64,000 bases of DNA from Brucella cytisi (GTDB lineage Bacteria; Pseudomonadota; Alphaproteobacteria; Rhizobiales; Rhizobiaceae), in the NCBI GenBank assembly GCA_012103075.1, contig JAAVLQ010000001.1:186001-250000 (forward strand), written 5' to 3'. Made by a program: the position numbers and the translations under genes. Numbering within the stretch: position 1 is the stretch's first letter; each line of letters begins with the position of its first letter. The notes under the pieces were generated by a model. The model saw only the letters and a program-made list of their open reading frames with translations. It was not told where the DNA came from and did not search any database. This document shows positions 9,219-19,542 of the stretch, piece by piece.

Positions 9219-9467
9219 TTTCGACCCAATTCCGACTGTGGACGAAGATGGAAATAGGTATGCCTTCATCTTGGCGCAAGCTGTACTACCCACAATGCGG
9301 GAGGCTTGCAGGGTAGCCAAAGGGGTTTCAAACCGCTAAACCGGCACCCACATGACTGCCGCATATCCGGCCCGACGCATGTCGCGGAAAAGATGCATAG
9401 CGACTTTTCCGATGACGATCTGTTTTGCCGGATAGGAGACTAATCAAAAGGGGAGCTTCTCGCGCTC

Positions 9468-10461
9468 ATGGCCACATTCGACGTTCTTTGCATCGGCAAT
9501 GCCATTGTCGATATTCTTTCGCGCACTGACGACTCTTTTCTGGAAACGAATGGAATCGTCAAAGGCGCGATGAACCTGATCGATGCAGAGCGTGCTGAAT
9601 TGCTCTACGGCCGGATTGCAGGTCCGGCAACAGAAATGTCGGGTGGCAGTGCCGGAAATACGGCAGCCGGCGTCGCGAGCCTTGGTGGACGCTCAGCCTA
9701 TTTCGGCAAGGTTGCGACCGATCACCGGGCCGTGTTTTCGCGCATGATATCCGCGCGCAAGGCGTTGCATTCGACACCCGCCCGCTGGAAAAAGGGTCGC
9801 CGACCGCTCGCTCTATGATTTTCGTGACGCCGGATGGCGAACGCTCGATGAACACCTATCTCGGTGCCTGCGTGGAACTCGGACCGGAAGATGTCGAAAC
9901 CTCCAAGGTGTCCGATGCGAAGGTGACCTATTTCGAAGGCTATCTGTGGGACCCGCCGCGCGCGAAGGAAGCCATCGTCATGGCATCGAAGATCGCGCAC
10001 GAAAAGAAGCGCCAGATGGCGATGACGCTTTCCGATCCGTTTTGTGTCGATCGGTATCGCGAAGAGTTTCTGGAACTCATGCGCTCACGCACTGTCGATA
10101 TCGTTTTCGCCAATGAGGATGAGGCCAAGTCGCTCTATAAGACGAAGTCGCTTGAAACGGCGATTGCCTCCATGCGCATGGACTGCGCGCTTTCGATCAT
10201 CACCCGTTCGAAAAAGGTGCGGTCGTCGTCACACCTGACCAGACCTTGACTGTCCCAGCCATTGAAATCGACGCGCTGGTCGATACGACCGGCGCAGGCG
10301 ATCTCTACGCAGCTGGTTTCCTTTACGGTTATACGAACGAGCGTTCACTGGAAGATTGCGCCCGTCTTGGTTCATTGGCGGCGGGGCTTATTATCCAGCA
10401 GATGGGGCCGCGTCCGCAGCTCAGCCTGCAGGCTGCTGCAGGTCAGGCTGGCCTTGTTTAA
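9468..10461 (+). CDS. PfkB-family sugar/nucleoside kinase, adenosine-kinase-like (two frameshifts)
   Basis: The protein belongs to the ribokinase/PfkB family. It opens with FDVLCIGNAIVDIL and has the glycine-rich GGSAGNTAAGVASLGG signature near residue 65. The C-terminal PfkB signature DTTGAGDLYAAGFLYG contains the catalytic aspartate of GAGD. Rhizobial relatives are annotated as adenosine kinase or simply as carbohydrate kinase; I cannot fix the substrate. The frame slips at about 9727, where CACCGGGC replaces an expected CACCTGGGC (DHLGRVF), and at about 10210, where one G is lost before AAAAAGG. The start at 9468 follows GGGGAG at some distance. The gene stands alone. Confidence 0.85.
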
Positions 10462-10504
10462 GATTTATTCCGGCCTGATGATCCGGTCGCGCTGAAGCTC
10501 TTCT

Positions 10505-11139
10505 TCAGTGCGTCCGGGGCGGCTTTTTATAGACGGGCAATGTCCAGCCGAAATAAAGTGCGCCGCCGCGAATGAGAAACGCGGTCAGAGCCGCTGCAAT
10601 CGCACATATAGCTGGCTCGACCTGCAACCGGGCAAGCAGGACATAGAGACACGCACCGGCAAGCGAAGCCGTGACATAGATTTCGCGACGCATTAACACG
10701 GAAGGCTCGCCCGCCACCATATCGCGCAATATGCCGCCCAGAGTGGCTGTTGAAATGCCGGTCACAATGGCGACGGATGGTCGAAACCGAGCGCCAGTCC
10801 CTTGGCTGCACCTATTACGGTATAGGCGGCCATACCAATGGCATCGAGCCAGAGCAGGACGCGATAGCGCGACTCGACCATGTGCGCGGTGAAATAGACA
10901 AAGATAGCCGCCAGCGTACCCGCCAGCAGATAAGTCGGCTCGACAACCCAGAAAACCGGTGCACCAAGGACGAGATCGCGGAACGTTCCGCCGCCAATAC
11001 CGGTGATATTGGCAAGGAACAGAAAACCGATGATATCGAGCTGGCGTCGCGATGCTGCAAGAGCGCCGGTCGCAGCGAAAACGAAAACGCCTGCGAAGTT
11101 CAAAAACTCAGGAATCGTCACGCTGCAGCTCTCCTCCAC
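10505..11139 (-). CDS. TRIC/UPF0126 family membrane protein (one frameshift)
   Basis: This is a predicted inner-membrane protein with seven helices arranged as two related halves, each with a glycine-rich loop: GIGGGTFRDLVLG in the first half and ATLGGILRDMVAGEPSVLMRRE in the second. These loops mark the prokaryotic TRIC/YadS (UPF0126) family, for which cation-channel activity has been shown in some members. The frame slips at about 10765-10775. The first half starts at 11139 (MEESCSVTIPEF); a GTG six codons later is also possible. It is convergent with the kinase gene and downstream of grpE on the same strand, separated by a terminator and a repeat. Confidence 0.85.
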
Positions 11140-11189
11140 ACTTCCGGTGACAATTTTTCACCGGTTCGCGCCAATAGCAATATGCACAT

Positions 11190-11294
11190 TAGAGCATAAT
11201 CCGACCGGAGTGAAACGAGGATCGATAAGATTATGATTAAAATAGAATAGGTTAGACCGCTGATCCGATCCAGTCAGATCGAAATGTGCTCTAT
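11190..11294 (+). repeat. Mosaic intergenic repeat copy
   Basis: The unit runs from AGAGCATAATCCGACC through ATAAGATTATGAT to GATCCGATCCAGTCAGATCG and closes with ATGTGCTCTA. It has the AGAGCAT...GCTCTA boundaries and the two-module layout of the family, with its own interior sequence. Confidence 0.6.
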
Positions 11295-11316
11295 CGCAAA
11301 CTGGACTGCAGATATG

Positions 11317-11345
11317 AAAAGAGCGGCAGACAAAGCCGCCGCTCC
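11317..11345 (-). terminator. Terminator after grpE
   Basis: On the minus strand GAGCGGC pairs with GCCGCTC around a ten-base loop, followed by TTTT (11317-11320). It lies about 30 bases beyond the grpE stop codon. Confidence 0.75.
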
Positions 11346-11372
11346 AATACTCATCCGTTATTGCTGAAATAA

Positions 11373-12058
11373 TCAGCCATTGCCTTCGGAAGCGCCATTG
11401 TCGGCAGTCGCCTTCGGGCCGCCTTTGGACACACCGACCATGGCCGGGCGCAGAACACGGTCGCCGATGGCGTAACCATCTTGCACGACCTGCACGACGG
11501 TGTTGTTCGGCAAATCCGGATTAGGCACTTCGAACATGGCCTGATGGAAGTTCGGATCGAACTTCTCGCCTTCCGGTTCAAGTTTCTTGACGCCGTGACG
11601 CTCCAGAGCCTGCAGCATGGCGCGTTCGGTCATTTCGACGCCGTCTGCGAGCGACTTCAGGCTGGCATCGGTCGCCAGAGCATCAGCAGGAATAGCGTCG
11701 AGCGCGCGGCGGAGATTGTCAGAGACCGACAGCATGTCGCGAGCGAAGTTGGTCACGGCATAGGTGCGCGCATCCTGTACATCGCGCTGGGTGCGCTTGC
11801 GAAGGTTTTCCATCTCGGCTGCAGCACGCAGGAGCTGATCCTTCAGCTCGCCATTGTCAGCTTCGAGCATCGCGATCCGGTTTGCGGTTTCATCTACTGC
11901 CGCTTCGGCTTCGTCTTCGGCAACTTCCGCACGAGCTTCAGCCTTGCGCGCTTTCAGAAAATCGTCGGCAGCTCGGTTCAGCGCCTCACGATCCCGGGGA
12001 TTGTTGATGTCGCGCTGCTCAAGATCGGGTTTCTGGGATTTGTTTTTTCGTCAGCCAT
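11373..12058 (-). CDS. grpE: GrpE, DnaK nucleotide exchange factor (one frameshift)
   Basis: GrpE releases ADP from DnaK and also acts as a thermosensor. The long N-terminal coiled coil is rich in Glu and Ala (residues 20-75), then comes the conserved head: [33 protein letters not shown] segment [15 protein letters not shown], and the C-terminal [27 protein letters not shown]. The frame slips three codons in: the minus strand has GAC-GAAAAAACAAATCC with six A, and seven give [15 protein letters not shown]. GrpE is normally essential, so this is a likely error. It is the last gene of the hrcA-grpE heat-shock pair here, with a terminator behind it. Confidence 0.92.
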
Positions 12059-12164
12059 AATGCTACTTCCGTCTTGAATATCTTCTGGGGCGGATATCGA
12101 GTTTCATGCCAGTAAAATCAAGGTCTATTTTCAGGGACTTGGTTTGTCCCGGCAAATCTCACAA

Positions 12165-13235
12165 TTACCGCAGGAGCCGGGAAACGATCTGAGCGGTGTA
12201 GTCCACCATGGGAACGATCCGCGCATAGTTGAGCCGTGTGGGCCCAATGACTCCTAGAGCACCAATAACCCTTTGTTCGCTGTCGCGATAGGGGGCGACC
12301 ACCAGCGATGAGCCGGAAAGGGAGAAAAGCTTGTTCTCCGAACCAATGAAGATGCGGACACCCGAACCGGCTTCGGCGAGATCGAGAAGCTGGACCATGC
12401 CATCCTTGGTCTCAAGATCATCGAACAGATGGCGCAGGCGCTCGATATCTTCCTGCGCATGGATGTTTTCCAGAAGATTGGCGCGACCGCGAACGATCAG
12501 CCGCGCCGGTTGATCCGTTCCAGCCCCGCTCCAGACCGCCAGCCCTTGGGCAACAAGTTCCTGCGATAGTTGATCGAGTTCCTGCCGTGTTTCTTCCGTC
12601 AGCTTTTTCAATTCGGCTTTGGCTTCGGAAAGCGTGTGGCCATGGATGTGCGCGTTGAGAAAGTTCGATGCCTCGACCAACTGCGAATTGCTGATGCCGA
12701 CGGGCAGACTGACGACGCGGTTTTCGACATCGCCGTTCTGCATGACAAGAACAGCTAGTGCCCGTGTCGGTTCGAGACGAACGAATTCGATGTGTTTCAG
12801 CGCACCTTCCGCCTTGGTGGCAAGCACGAGGCCCGCGCCGCGCGACAGACCTGAAAGAACCTGACTTGCTTCGGTCAGAACGCTTTCGACAGAATTGTTC
12901 ATACCGGCGGAACGAACCTGCGCCTCAATGGAGGAGCGTTCCTCCGGCGGCAGATCGCCCACTTCGAGAAACGCGTCGACAAAGAAGCGTAGCCCGATCT
13001 GGGTCGGCAGGCGTCCGGCTGAGACATGCGGTGCGTAAATGAGACCCAGATGCTCGAGATCGCTCATCACATTGCGGATCGTGGCAGGTGAAAGCGTGTG
13101 TGGCAGCAGTCGTGAGAGATTGCGCGAGCCAAGCGGATCGCCATCGTTCAGATAGGTTTCCACAATCAGCCGGAAAATATCGCGCGAACGCTGGTCGAGC
13201 GAACTCAAAAGCTGGTGTTCCGGCGTTTTCATCAT
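12165..13235 (-). CDS. hrcA: HrcA, heat-inducible transcription repressor
   Basis: HrcA represses groESL through the CIRCE operator and needs GroEL to fold, which couples chaperone level to transcription. The intact 356-residue protein has an N-terminal winged helix ([30 protein letters not shown], then [30 protein letters not shown]), a central GAF-like domain and the C-terminal segment [28 protein letters not shown]. The frame is open 36 codons further upstream through a palindromic element, but the ATG at 13235 ([10 protein letters not shown]) gives the standard family length. I see no CIRCE element in this window; the regulated genes lie elsewhere. rph is divergent. Confidence 0.95.
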   Translation of the reverse strand: MMKTPEHQLLSSLDQRSRDIFRLIVETYLNDGDPLGSRNLSRLLPHTLSPATIRNVMSDLEHLGLIYAPHVSAGRLPTQIGLRFFVDAFLEVGDLPPEERSSIEAQVRSAGMNNSVESVLTEASQVLSGLSRGAGLVLATKAEGALKHIEFVRLEPTRALAVLVMQNGDVENRVVSLPVGISNSQLVEASNFLNAHIHGHTLSEAKAELKKLTEETRQELDQLSQELVAQGLAVWSGAGTDQPARLIVRGRANLLENIHAQEDIERLRHLFDDLETKDGMVQLLDLAEAGSGVRIFIGSENKLFSLSGSSLVVAPYRDSEQRVIGALGVIGPTRLNYARIVPMVDYTAQIVSRLLR

Positions 13236-13251
13236 AATATGGTCGCGAACC

Positions 13252-13327
13252 CTAGTGTGGCTTTGAATCCGAAATTCGTTCACTGTGCTGTTCCCAAGTG
13301 ATGCGAATTTCGGATTCGCCACACTAG
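13252..13327 (+). repeat. CTAGTG-ended palindromic element A
   Basis: The 76-base unit begins CTAGTGTGGC and ends GCCACACTAG. The arms pair over 24 positions (GAATCCGAAATTCG against CGAATTTCGGATTC internally), with a three-base TTT bulge in the left arm only, around a loop of about 25 bases. It lies just upstream of hrcA, in the hrcA-rph divergent gap. Two other elements with the same ends, length and bulge position but a different stem sequence lie at 43510 and 43601. Confidence 0.85.
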
Positions 13328-13492
13328 AAATAGCATACGCCAAATATAAGGTCGCAAGTCAAAGCGTCAAAGCCTTTAGGCTATAGTGACAGGCCTCTCA
13401 ACATCTCTGACGGTTTTTCGGGCGGAATGGCTTTCTATTTGCGACCGGGAAGCCTAAAAGCCGCACCGGAAAAATGAATCGAGGAATTTTCT

Positions 13493-14209
13493 ATGCGTCC
13501 ATCCAAGCGTGCGGCTGACGAAATGCGTGCCGTTTCTTTCGAACGCGGCATCTCCAAACATGCCGAGGGCTCCTGCCTTGTCAAGTTTGGCGATACGCAT
13601 GTGTTGTGCACCGCAAGCCTTGAGGAAAAGGTGCCGGGCTGGATGCGCAATACGGGCAAGGGTTGGGTCACGGCGGAATACGGCATGCTGCCGCGTTCGA
13701 CCGGTGATCGTATGCGCCGCGAAGCCGCTGCCGGTAAGCAGGGCGGACGCACGCAGGAAATCCAGCGTCTGATCGGGCGCTCCTTGCGCGCTGTCGTGGA
13801 CATGCAGGCGCTTGGCGAAGTACAGATCACGGTGGATTGCGATGTCATTCAGGCCGATGGCGGTACGCGCACGGCAGCCATCACCGGCGGCTGGGTAGCG
13901 CTTCATGAATGCTTGCGCTGGATGGAAGCGCGCCAGATGGTGCGCGTCGAGAAGGTTCTGAAAGATCATATTGCGGCGATTTCCTGCGGGATTTACGAGG
14001 GTGAGCCGGTGCTTGATCTCGACTATGCCGAAGACTCTGTCGCCGAGACCGACAGCAATTTCGTGATGACCGGCAAGGGCGGAATTGTCGAAATTCAGGG
14101 AACGGCGGAAGGTGCACCTTTCTCGGAAGAAGAGTTTGCCAACCTGATGAAGCTCGCTCGCGGCGGCATTGATCGCCTTGTGTCCTTGCAGAAGATGGCC
14201 GTCGCCTGA
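13493..14209 (+). CDS. rph: RNase PH
   Basis: RNase PH trims tRNA 3' ends phosphorolytically, leaving the mature CCA end. The intact 238-residue protein starts [28 protein letters not shown] and has the conserved [14 protein letters not shown] and [19 protein letters not shown] motifs; the latter carries the phosphate-binding arginines. The [19 protein letters not shown] segment contains the catalytic acidic residues. It is divergent from hrcA, the common order in Rhizobiales, and leads a plus-strand run with the VOC protein, rdgB, hemW, rsmI and yraN. Confidence 0.96.
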   Translation: MRPSKRAADEMRAVSFERGISKHAEGSCLVKFGDTHVLCTASLEEKVPGWMRNTGKGWVTAEYGMLPRSTGDRMRREAAAGKQGGRTQEIQRLIGRSLRAVVDMQALGEVQITVDCDVIQADGGTRTAAITGGWVALHECLRWMEARQMVRVEKVLKDHIAAISCGIYEGEPVLDLDYAEDSVAETDSNFVMTGKGGIVEIQGTAEGAPFSEEEFANLMKLARGGIDRLVSLQKMAVA

Positions 14210-14250
14210 TAGGAACGAGGTCTGCTCCATATATCGAGGAGACCTCTTCC

Positions 14251-14655
14251 ATGCGCGCAGCACGCATCCTTGAAACGGCGCTCTATGTCCGCGATGTCGC
14301 GGAAGCGATAGAGTTCTATCACGGCATTATGGGTCTGGAGCCAGTCGGGAAAGTCAGCGAGCGTAACGCATTTTTCCGGTGCGGCGACGGCATATTGCTT
14401 CTCTTCAAGGCCGAAGAGACATTGAAGCCGTCATTGCCAGAGCATTTGCCCGTGCCGTCCCATGGCACAAGCGGTCCCGGCCATGTATGTTTTGCTGCAA
14501 GTCGCGAGGAGATGGAAAGCTGGCGCAACCATCTGGCAAAACATGGCATAGCAATCGAGGCCGAGTTCGACTGGCCGAATGGTGCGCATTCGATCTACTT
14601 CCGTGATCCATCCGGCAATTCATTGGAGATTGCCGAACCCAAACTGTGGAACTGA
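14251..14655 (+). CDS. VOC (glyoxalase/bleomycin resistance) family protein
   Basis: The intact 134-residue protein has the paired beta-alpha-beta-beta-beta fold signals of the vicinal oxygen chelate superfamily. Likely metal ligands are a glutamate in [14 protein letters not shown]'s neighbourhood, the histidine of [10 protein letters not shown] and the glutamate of [13 protein letters not shown] at the C-terminus. The segment [14 protein letters not shown] is the family hallmark. The substrate is unknown. It starts 41 bases after rph and ends three bases before the rdgB start, so it is probably in the same transcript. Relatives are annotated as dioxygenase- or glyoxalase-like. Confidence 0.85.
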   Translation: MRAARILETALYVRDVAEAIEFYHGIMGLEPVGKVSERNAFFRCGDGILLLFKAEETLKPSLPEHLPVPSHGTSGPGHVCFAASREEMESWRNHLAKHGIAIEAEFDWPNGAHSIYFRDPSGNSLEIAEPKLWN

Positions 14656-14657
14656 AA

Positions 14658-15320
14658 ATGAGAAAACTGGAACAGGGCAAGCTGATCGTCGCTTCGCACA
14701 ATGCGGGCAAGCTGAAGGAGTTCGACGGTCTGATCGGCCCGTTCGGCTTTGAAGTCAGTTCGGTTGCCGCTCTTGGCCTGCCAGAACCGGATGAAACCGG
14801 TACGACTTTTGAGGAAAACGCCTATATCAAGGCGCTTGCGGCGGCTGAAGCAACGGGGCTGCCAGCGCTTTCGGACGATTCCGGCATGATGGTCGATGCG
14901 CTCGATGGCGATCCGGGAGTCTACACGGCAAACTGGGCCGAGACTGAAGACGGTACACGCGATTTCGACATGGCGATGCAGAAGGTCGAGAACCTGCTGC
15001 AAGAAAAGGGCGCCGTCGCATCACAGCAGCGAAAAGCGCGTTTCGTATCCGTGATCTGCCTTGCCCGGCCCGATGGGCAGGCTGAATATTTCCGTGGCGA
15101 AGTCGAGGGCGCGATTGTCTGGCCGCCGCGTGGCAATACGGGGTTTGGTTTCGACCCGATTTTCCTCCCCGATGGCTATGAAAAGACTTTCGGCGAAATG
15201 ACTGCCGATGAGAAGCACGGCTGGAAGCCGGGTGATGCTTCGGCCTTGTCGCATCGTGCTCGTGCCTTCAAGCTTTTCGCCGAAAAAGCGCTTAATGTGG
15301 AGCCGGCATCCGCAAAATGA
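14658..15320 (+). CDS. rdgB: RdgB, XTP/dITP diphosphatase
   Basis: RdgB hydrolyses non-canonical purine triphosphates (dITP, XTP) and so keeps them out of DNA. The intact 220-residue protein begins with the substrate-binding motif [14 protein letters not shown]. The metal and base-binding segment is [25 protein letters not shown], and the C-terminal motifs are [20 protein letters not shown] and SHRARAF. The ATG at 14658 is preferred over an in-frame GTG at 14646 because it starts directly at the conserved region. Its 3' end overlaps the likely hemW start by 26 bases. Confidence 0.95.
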   Translation: MRKLEQGKLIVASHNAGKLKEFDGLIGPFGFEVSSVAALGLPEPDETGTTFEENAYIKALAAAEATGLPALSDDSGMMVDALDGDPGVYTANWAETEDGTRDFDMAMQKVENLLQEKGAVASQQRKARFVSVICLARPDGQAEYFRGEVEGAIVWPPRGNTGFGFDPIFLPDGYEKTFGEMTADEKHGWKPGDASALSHRARAFKLFAEKALNVEPASAK

Positions 15321-16545
15321 ACAAGCTGTTTCCCCTTTGCAGGCAATCGATGCTGCTCGCGCAAATGCCGCCGGGTCGATCCCGATCGCGCGTGCAAATG
15401 GGGAAAATGCGTTTGGCGTTTACCTGCATTGGCCATTCTGTCTGGCCAAATGCCCTTATTGTGACTTCAACAGCCATGTTCGTCACAAGCCGGTCGATCA
15501 GGCACGTTTTTCTGAAGCATTTCTTCGCGAGATGGAAACCTTGCGTGAGCGCACCGGCCCACGCACGATCACCAGCATATTCCCGGGCGGCGGCACGCCG
15601 TCGCTGATGCAGCCGGAAACCGTGGGCGCGCTTCTCGATGGAATCGCGTCCCATTGGTCGGTGGCGCCGGACATTGAGGTAACGCTGGAGGCGAACCCCA
15701 CGAGTGTGGAGGCTGATCGCTTTCGTGGCTATCGCGCTGCAGGCGTCAATCGTGTGTCGCTTGGCATTCAGGCGCTCAATGATCCTGATCTGCGTCGTCT
15801 TGGCCGCATGCATTCGGTCGAGGAAGCCAAGGCGGCCATTCGGCTGGCGCGAGAGATTTTCCCGCGCCTGTCCTTCGATCTGATCTATGCACGCCCGAAC
15901 CAGACAATCGAAGCCCGGCGGGAGGAACTGAAAGAGGCCATCGGGCTCGCTGCCGATCATCTGTCGCTCTACCAACTGACGATCGAGGAAGGCACGCAGT
16001 TCTATAATCTCTGGAAGGCTGGCAAGCTGACGACGCCCGAGCCGGATCACGCTGCAGCCCTTTATGAGGAAACGCAAAGGGTCACGGCAGAGCACGGTCT
16101 TCCCGCCTATGAAATTTCCAACCACGCGGTGCCGGGGCGCGAGTCACAGCACAATCTCGTCTATTGGCGTTACGGGCAATATGTCGGGATTGGTCCCGGC
16201 GCGCATGGGCGTTTCGTGGAAAATGATATTCGTACCGTCACCATGACCGAAAAACATCCGGAAACCCGGCTGGATAAGGTCGAACGCAACGGCCACGGCA
16301 TTATCGAGGAAGAATATCTCGATGGCGAGCAGGAAGGCGACGAGTTCCTGATGATGGGCTTGCGTTTACGCGAAGGCATAGATCTTGCCCGTTATGAGCG
16401 GCTTTCTGGCCATGCGGTTGATGAAAAGCGACTTGCGAAACTGATCGCGGAAGGCATGATCGAACCGATGAGCGGCAGCATCATTCGCGCAACGCCAGAT
16501 GGTGCGCTGGTGCTCGACGCGCTGGTTGCCGACTTGGCGGCATAA
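15295..16545 (+). CDS. hemW: HemW, radical SAM heme chaperone-like protein
   Basis: HemW is related to oxygen-independent coproporphyrinogen III oxidase but acts as a heme-binding chaperone in the bacteria studied. The radical SAM cluster motif is present as [14 protein letters not shown] (C-x3-C-x2-C). Downstream are [33 protein letters not shown] and [10 protein letters not shown], all typical of the family. The frame is open from before rdgB's end; ATG 15295 overlaps rdgB and gives 416 residues. No other in-frame ATG precedes the conserved core, but the true start is uncertain. It lies in the conserved rdgB-hemW-rsmI-yraN string. Confidence 0.92.
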   Translation: MWSRHPQNEQAVSPLQAIDAARANAAGSIPIARANGENAFGVYLHWPFCLAKCPYCDFNSHVRHKPVDQARFSEAFLREMETLRERTGPRTITSIFPGGGTPSLMQPETVGALLDGIASHWSVAPDIEVTLEANPTSVEADRFRGYRAAGVNRVSLGIQALNDPDLRRLGRMHSVEEAKAAIRLAREIFPRLSFDLIYARPNQTIEARREELKEAIGLAADHLSLYQLTIEEGTQFYNLWKAGKLTTPEPDHAAALYEETQRVTAEHGLPAYEISNHAVPGRESQHNLVYWRYGQYVGIGPGAHGRFVENDIRTVTMTEKHPETRLDKVERNGHGIIEEEYLDGEQEGDEFLMMGLRLREGIDLARYERLSGHAVDEKRLAKLIAEGMIEPMSGSIIRATPDGALVLDALVADLAA

Positions 16546-16555
16546 GGAACTTATA

Positions 16556-17468
16556 ATGACGGACGAAGCAGGCGAGGGGCGACGGGAGTATGTGGTTGGC
16601 GGCACGACGATGCGCGCTCGACCACTGGAGCCCGCTCTTTATATTGTCTCGACCCCCATCGGAAATCTCGGCGATATGACGCTGCGCGGTATCGAAACGC
16701 TGGCGTCTGTCGATATTCTGGCTTGCGAAGATACGCGCGTAACCCGCGTTCTGCTCGACCGTTATGGTATAGCGCGCCGCCCTATCAGCTATCACGAACA
16801 CAACGCCGCCGAGGCCGGTGAAAAGCTGATTGCGGCACTGGCTGCGGGCAAAAGTGTTGCGCTGGTGTCCGATGCCGGAACACCGCTTGTCTCCGATCCC
16901 GGGTTCCGTCTGGTGGGCGAAGCGCGCGAGGCGGGCATTCGTGTCGTGCCTATTCCGGGTGCTTCCGCTGTACTGGCCGCACTTGCCGCTTCGGGCCTGC
17001 CGACCGACGCCTTCATGTTCTGCGGCTTTCTGCCCTCCAAGCATGGGCAAAAACAGTCGAAGCTCGAAAGCCTCAAGGGGTATCGACGCAACGCTGGTGT
17101 TCTATGAATCGCCAAACCGGACAGCGGCAACGCTGGCGGAAATGGCTGAAGTGTTCGGGCCAGATCGTATGGGCGCGCTCTGCCGTGAACTGACCAAGGC
17201 CTATGAGACCATTCGCACTGCGCCGCTGGGCGAGCTTGCAGCCGAGTTTGACGGCGAAGATCGCATTCGCGGTGAAGTCGTTCTGCTGGTGGGGCCGCCA
17301 ACGGGCAACGCCGTTCCGCAAAGCGAAGAGGACATCGACAAGCTGCTGCTGTCGCTTGCCGCAGAGTTGCCGCCGTCCAAGGCCGCAGGCGAGGCGGCGC
17401 GCATGACCGGCGGACAGAAATCGGTTTTGTATCAGCGTCTCATGCAATTGAAATCGGACCCGCGATGA
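16556..17468 (+). CDS. rsmI: RsmI, 16S rRNA 2'-O-ribose methyltransferase (one frameshift)
   Basis: RsmI methylates the ribose of C1402 in the decoding centre, using SAM. The N-terminal tetrapyrrole-methylase fold is clear: [49 protein letters not shown], and [19 protein letters not shown], the SAM-binding loop. The second half gives [18 protein letters not shown]. The frame changes at about 17078-17081, where AAGGGGTATC has one G too many (KGIDATLV expected). The start at 16556 follows AAGGA. The stop overlaps the yraN start by four bases (ATGA). Confidence 0.93.
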
Positions 17469-17839
17469 CAGACCTCCGCGAGAAAAAGCGAACTGCTTTC
17501 TTTCGCGGACACAGCGCCGAACGCTTTGCGGCCATGGTGCTTCTTCTGAAAGGTTTTCGGATTGTCGCGCGGCGCTATCGGACAAGGCTCGGCGAAATTG
17601 ATCTGATCGCCCGGCGTGGCAATCTGATTTTGATCGTTGAGGTCAAGGCGCGGAGCAGTCTGGAAGCAGCGCACCTCGCTGTCACGCGGGCCATGCGCCG
17701 CATCGAAGCCGCAGCCGATCTCTGGCTACAACGCCAGCCCGACCATGCCCGCCTGTCGCTGCGTTTCGATCTGATTGCCCTGCTGCCGCGACGGTGGTCA
17801 AAACATGTTCCGGCATTCTTCACGAGCGGCAACTACTGA
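17465..17839 (+). CDS. YraN/UPF0102 family nuclease-fold protein
   Basis: The intact 124-residue protein has the restriction-endonuclease-like core of the UPF0102 family: [46 protein letters not shown]. Glu, Asp and the E-x-K of VEVKAR form the usual PD-(D/E)xK site. The cellular role is not established; links to recombination or replication have been proposed. It overlaps rsmI by four bases, so both are translated together. In related genomes I recall gshB often following; here the sulfite reduction operon follows instead. Confidence 0.88.
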   Translation: MTDLREKKRTAFFRGHSAERFAAMVLLLKGFRIVARRYRTRLGEIDLIARRGNLILIVEVKARSSLEAAHLAVTRAMRRIEAAADLWLQRQPDHARLSLRFDLIALLPRRWSKHVPAFFTSGNY

Positions 17840-17886
17840 TAAGTCTATGTAAATCCTATAAAAATTGTGGGGTATATTTCCGGTAT

Positions 17887-17926
17887 TACGGGAAATTAAA
17901 ATCCCGTATTCCTCTGTTTTGAGGAA
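17887..17926 (+). promoter_or_regulatory. Two adjacent hairpins in the cysG leader
   Basis: The first hairpin is TACGGGA (17887-17893) with TCCCGTA (17902-17908) around an eight-base A/T loop. The second starts at the next base: TTCCTC (17909-17914) with GAGGAA (17921-17926) around TGTTTT. GAGGAA is also the best ribosome site in the region, five bases before an ATG at 17932, so the hairpin would hide it. The pairings are read directly; a regulatory role is inference. Confidence 0.5.
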
Positions 17927-17931
17927 AAGTG

Positions 17932-17994
17932 ATGCTCGCCGTCATTTTCACGCGCAAGCCCATTTCTTATAAAATCACGCCGCTCAACGGATAA
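17932..17994 (+). CDS. Possible 20-codon leader peptide upstream of cysG
   Basis: An ATG at 17932 opens a 20-codon frame (MLAVIFTRKPISY..., ending in Asn-Gly and TAA). It has a textbook GAGGAA site five bases upstream, which is itself sequestered in a hairpin. There are no cysteine or methionine-rich runs as in classical attenuators. It lies 82 bases before cysG. It may be a leader ORF, or chance; no homologue is known to me. Confidence 0.3.
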   Translation: MLAVIFTRKPISYKITPLNG

Positions 17995-18075
17995 TGGCAC
18001 CAACTTTTACAAGACGCATTTCCGCACGCGAAACCAGTATCCACTTTCGCTGGAAATGCCTCCAAGGATGGCGCC

Positions 18076-19501
18076 GTGTCTCTATCGCAAAAGCGTTTAC
18101 TGGCTGATTTTCCTGCCTTCTTCCGGGTCTCGGAAGAGGTGGTTGTCGTCGTTGGCGGCGGCGAGGAAGCTTTTGAACAAGGCGCGCCTCGTGGCGCAGA
18201 CTTCGGCGCGACTTCGCATCGTTGCCGAAGAAACAGAACATCATCTGGCTGATTTCATCGCAGGCCACGGCGCGGGCATGTGACTGCACCTTTCGCGCCT
18301 GAGCATCTTGATGGCGCAAAGCTGGTTTTGTCGCAACCGGCGATGAAGCGCAGGATCGCGCCATTGCCGCTGTGGTCAAGGCGCAAAAATTCCGGTCAAT
18401 GTGGTTGATCGTCCCGCACTTTGCGATTTTCTGACGCCCGCCATTGTCAATCGTGCGCCGCTGACGATTGCGATTGGTTCGGAAGGGACGGCCCCCGTTC
18501 TGGCACAGATGGTTCGCGCGCGGATTGATGCCGCCTTTTCGCCGCGCCTTGGCGAACTTGCGCATTTTGCCGAAAGCTGGCGTCCGCTGGTCGAGCGCGC
18601 GCTGCCTAAGGGGCTGGCGCGCCGCAGCTTCTGGCGCGGGTTCTTTTCGGGCCGTGTCGCCAGCGCCATCGAAAATGGCGATCGCGTTGAAGCCTACAAG
18701 GCTGCGAGCGACCTGATCAAGCAACGTGACAATGCCGCCGGCTATGTCTGGCTGGTCGGCGCCGGTCCGGGTGCCGAAGACCTGCTGACCCTGCGCGCCC
18801 ATCGCGCTTTGATGGAAGCCGATGTCATCGTGCATGATGCGCTGGTGCCGGAAGGCGTCATTGCCATGGGCCGTCGTGACGCCGAGCGCCTTGCCGTCGG
18901 CAAGCGCAAGGGCTGCCATTCCAAAAGCGGGGAAGAAATCAACCGCCTGCTGGTTTCGCTGGGGCGGGAAGGCAAGCGCGTTGTGCGGCTGAAATCCGGC
19001 GATCCGCTGGTATTCGGACGCGCAGGTGAAGAAATGGCCGCACTGCGTGCCGCCGGTATCGGATTCGAAATCGTGCCCGGCATCACTTCTGCCTTTGCCG
19101 CCGCAGCCGACATGGAACTGCCGCTGACGCTGCGCGGTGTCGCCTCGTCGCTGGTGTTCACCACGGGCCATGACATGACGGGCGATGTGCTGCCGGGCTG
19201 GGTGAAGCTTGCCGTCTCGGGTGCAACGATTGCCGTCTATATGGGCTCCACGGTCGCGGCATCGGTTGCTGCGCGCCTGATTGGTGCGGGGCTGCACGAA
19301 GATACCGCCGTGGCGGTGGTCGAAAATGCGAGTCGACAGGACAAGCGCCTGTTCCACGGCACGCTGAAGGATTTGCCGGATCTGGAAAACCGCAAGGAAC
19401 TTTCCGGCCCGGTCATGGTGATCATTGGCGATGCTGTCGCTGGTGCCGCAATCGACAAAGCCGAAGCGCTGGCCCTCAGGCCGGTTTCCGTCGCAGCCTA
19501 A
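18076..19501 (+). CDS. cysG: CysG, siroheme synthase (several frameshifts in N-terminal domain)
   Basis: CysG makes siroheme, the cofactor of sulfite reductase: the N-terminal domain oxidises precorrin-2 and inserts iron, and the C-terminal domain methylates uroporphyrinogen III. The N-terminal domain shows the NAD-binding VVVVGGGEEA but is broken at about 18172, 18280, 18335 and 18388, with both gains and losses of one base. From 18401 the frame is clean: VWLVGAGPGAEDLLTLRAHRAL, DVIVHDALV, VVRLKSGDPLVFGRAGEE and GITSAFAAAA are the uroporphyrinogen methyltransferase motifs. The GTG at 18076 follows AAGGA by seven bases. It leads the cysG-DUF2849-cysI-cysH-DUF934 operon. Confidence 0.9.
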
Positions 19502-19542
19502 ATCCGCACGATGCGCGGTTAACAAAAGTTTGGAGTTTGGAA

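Noticed and set aside
13236..13343. Upstream start for HrcA
   Set aside because: The extra 36 codons translate one arm of a palindromic repeat; the ATG at 13235 gives the usual family length.
17984..19525. A 513-codon open frame antisense to cysG
   Set aside because: It mirrors the high-GC third positions of cysG, has no recognisable domain, and the plus strand carries complete uroporphyrinogen methyltransferase motifs.
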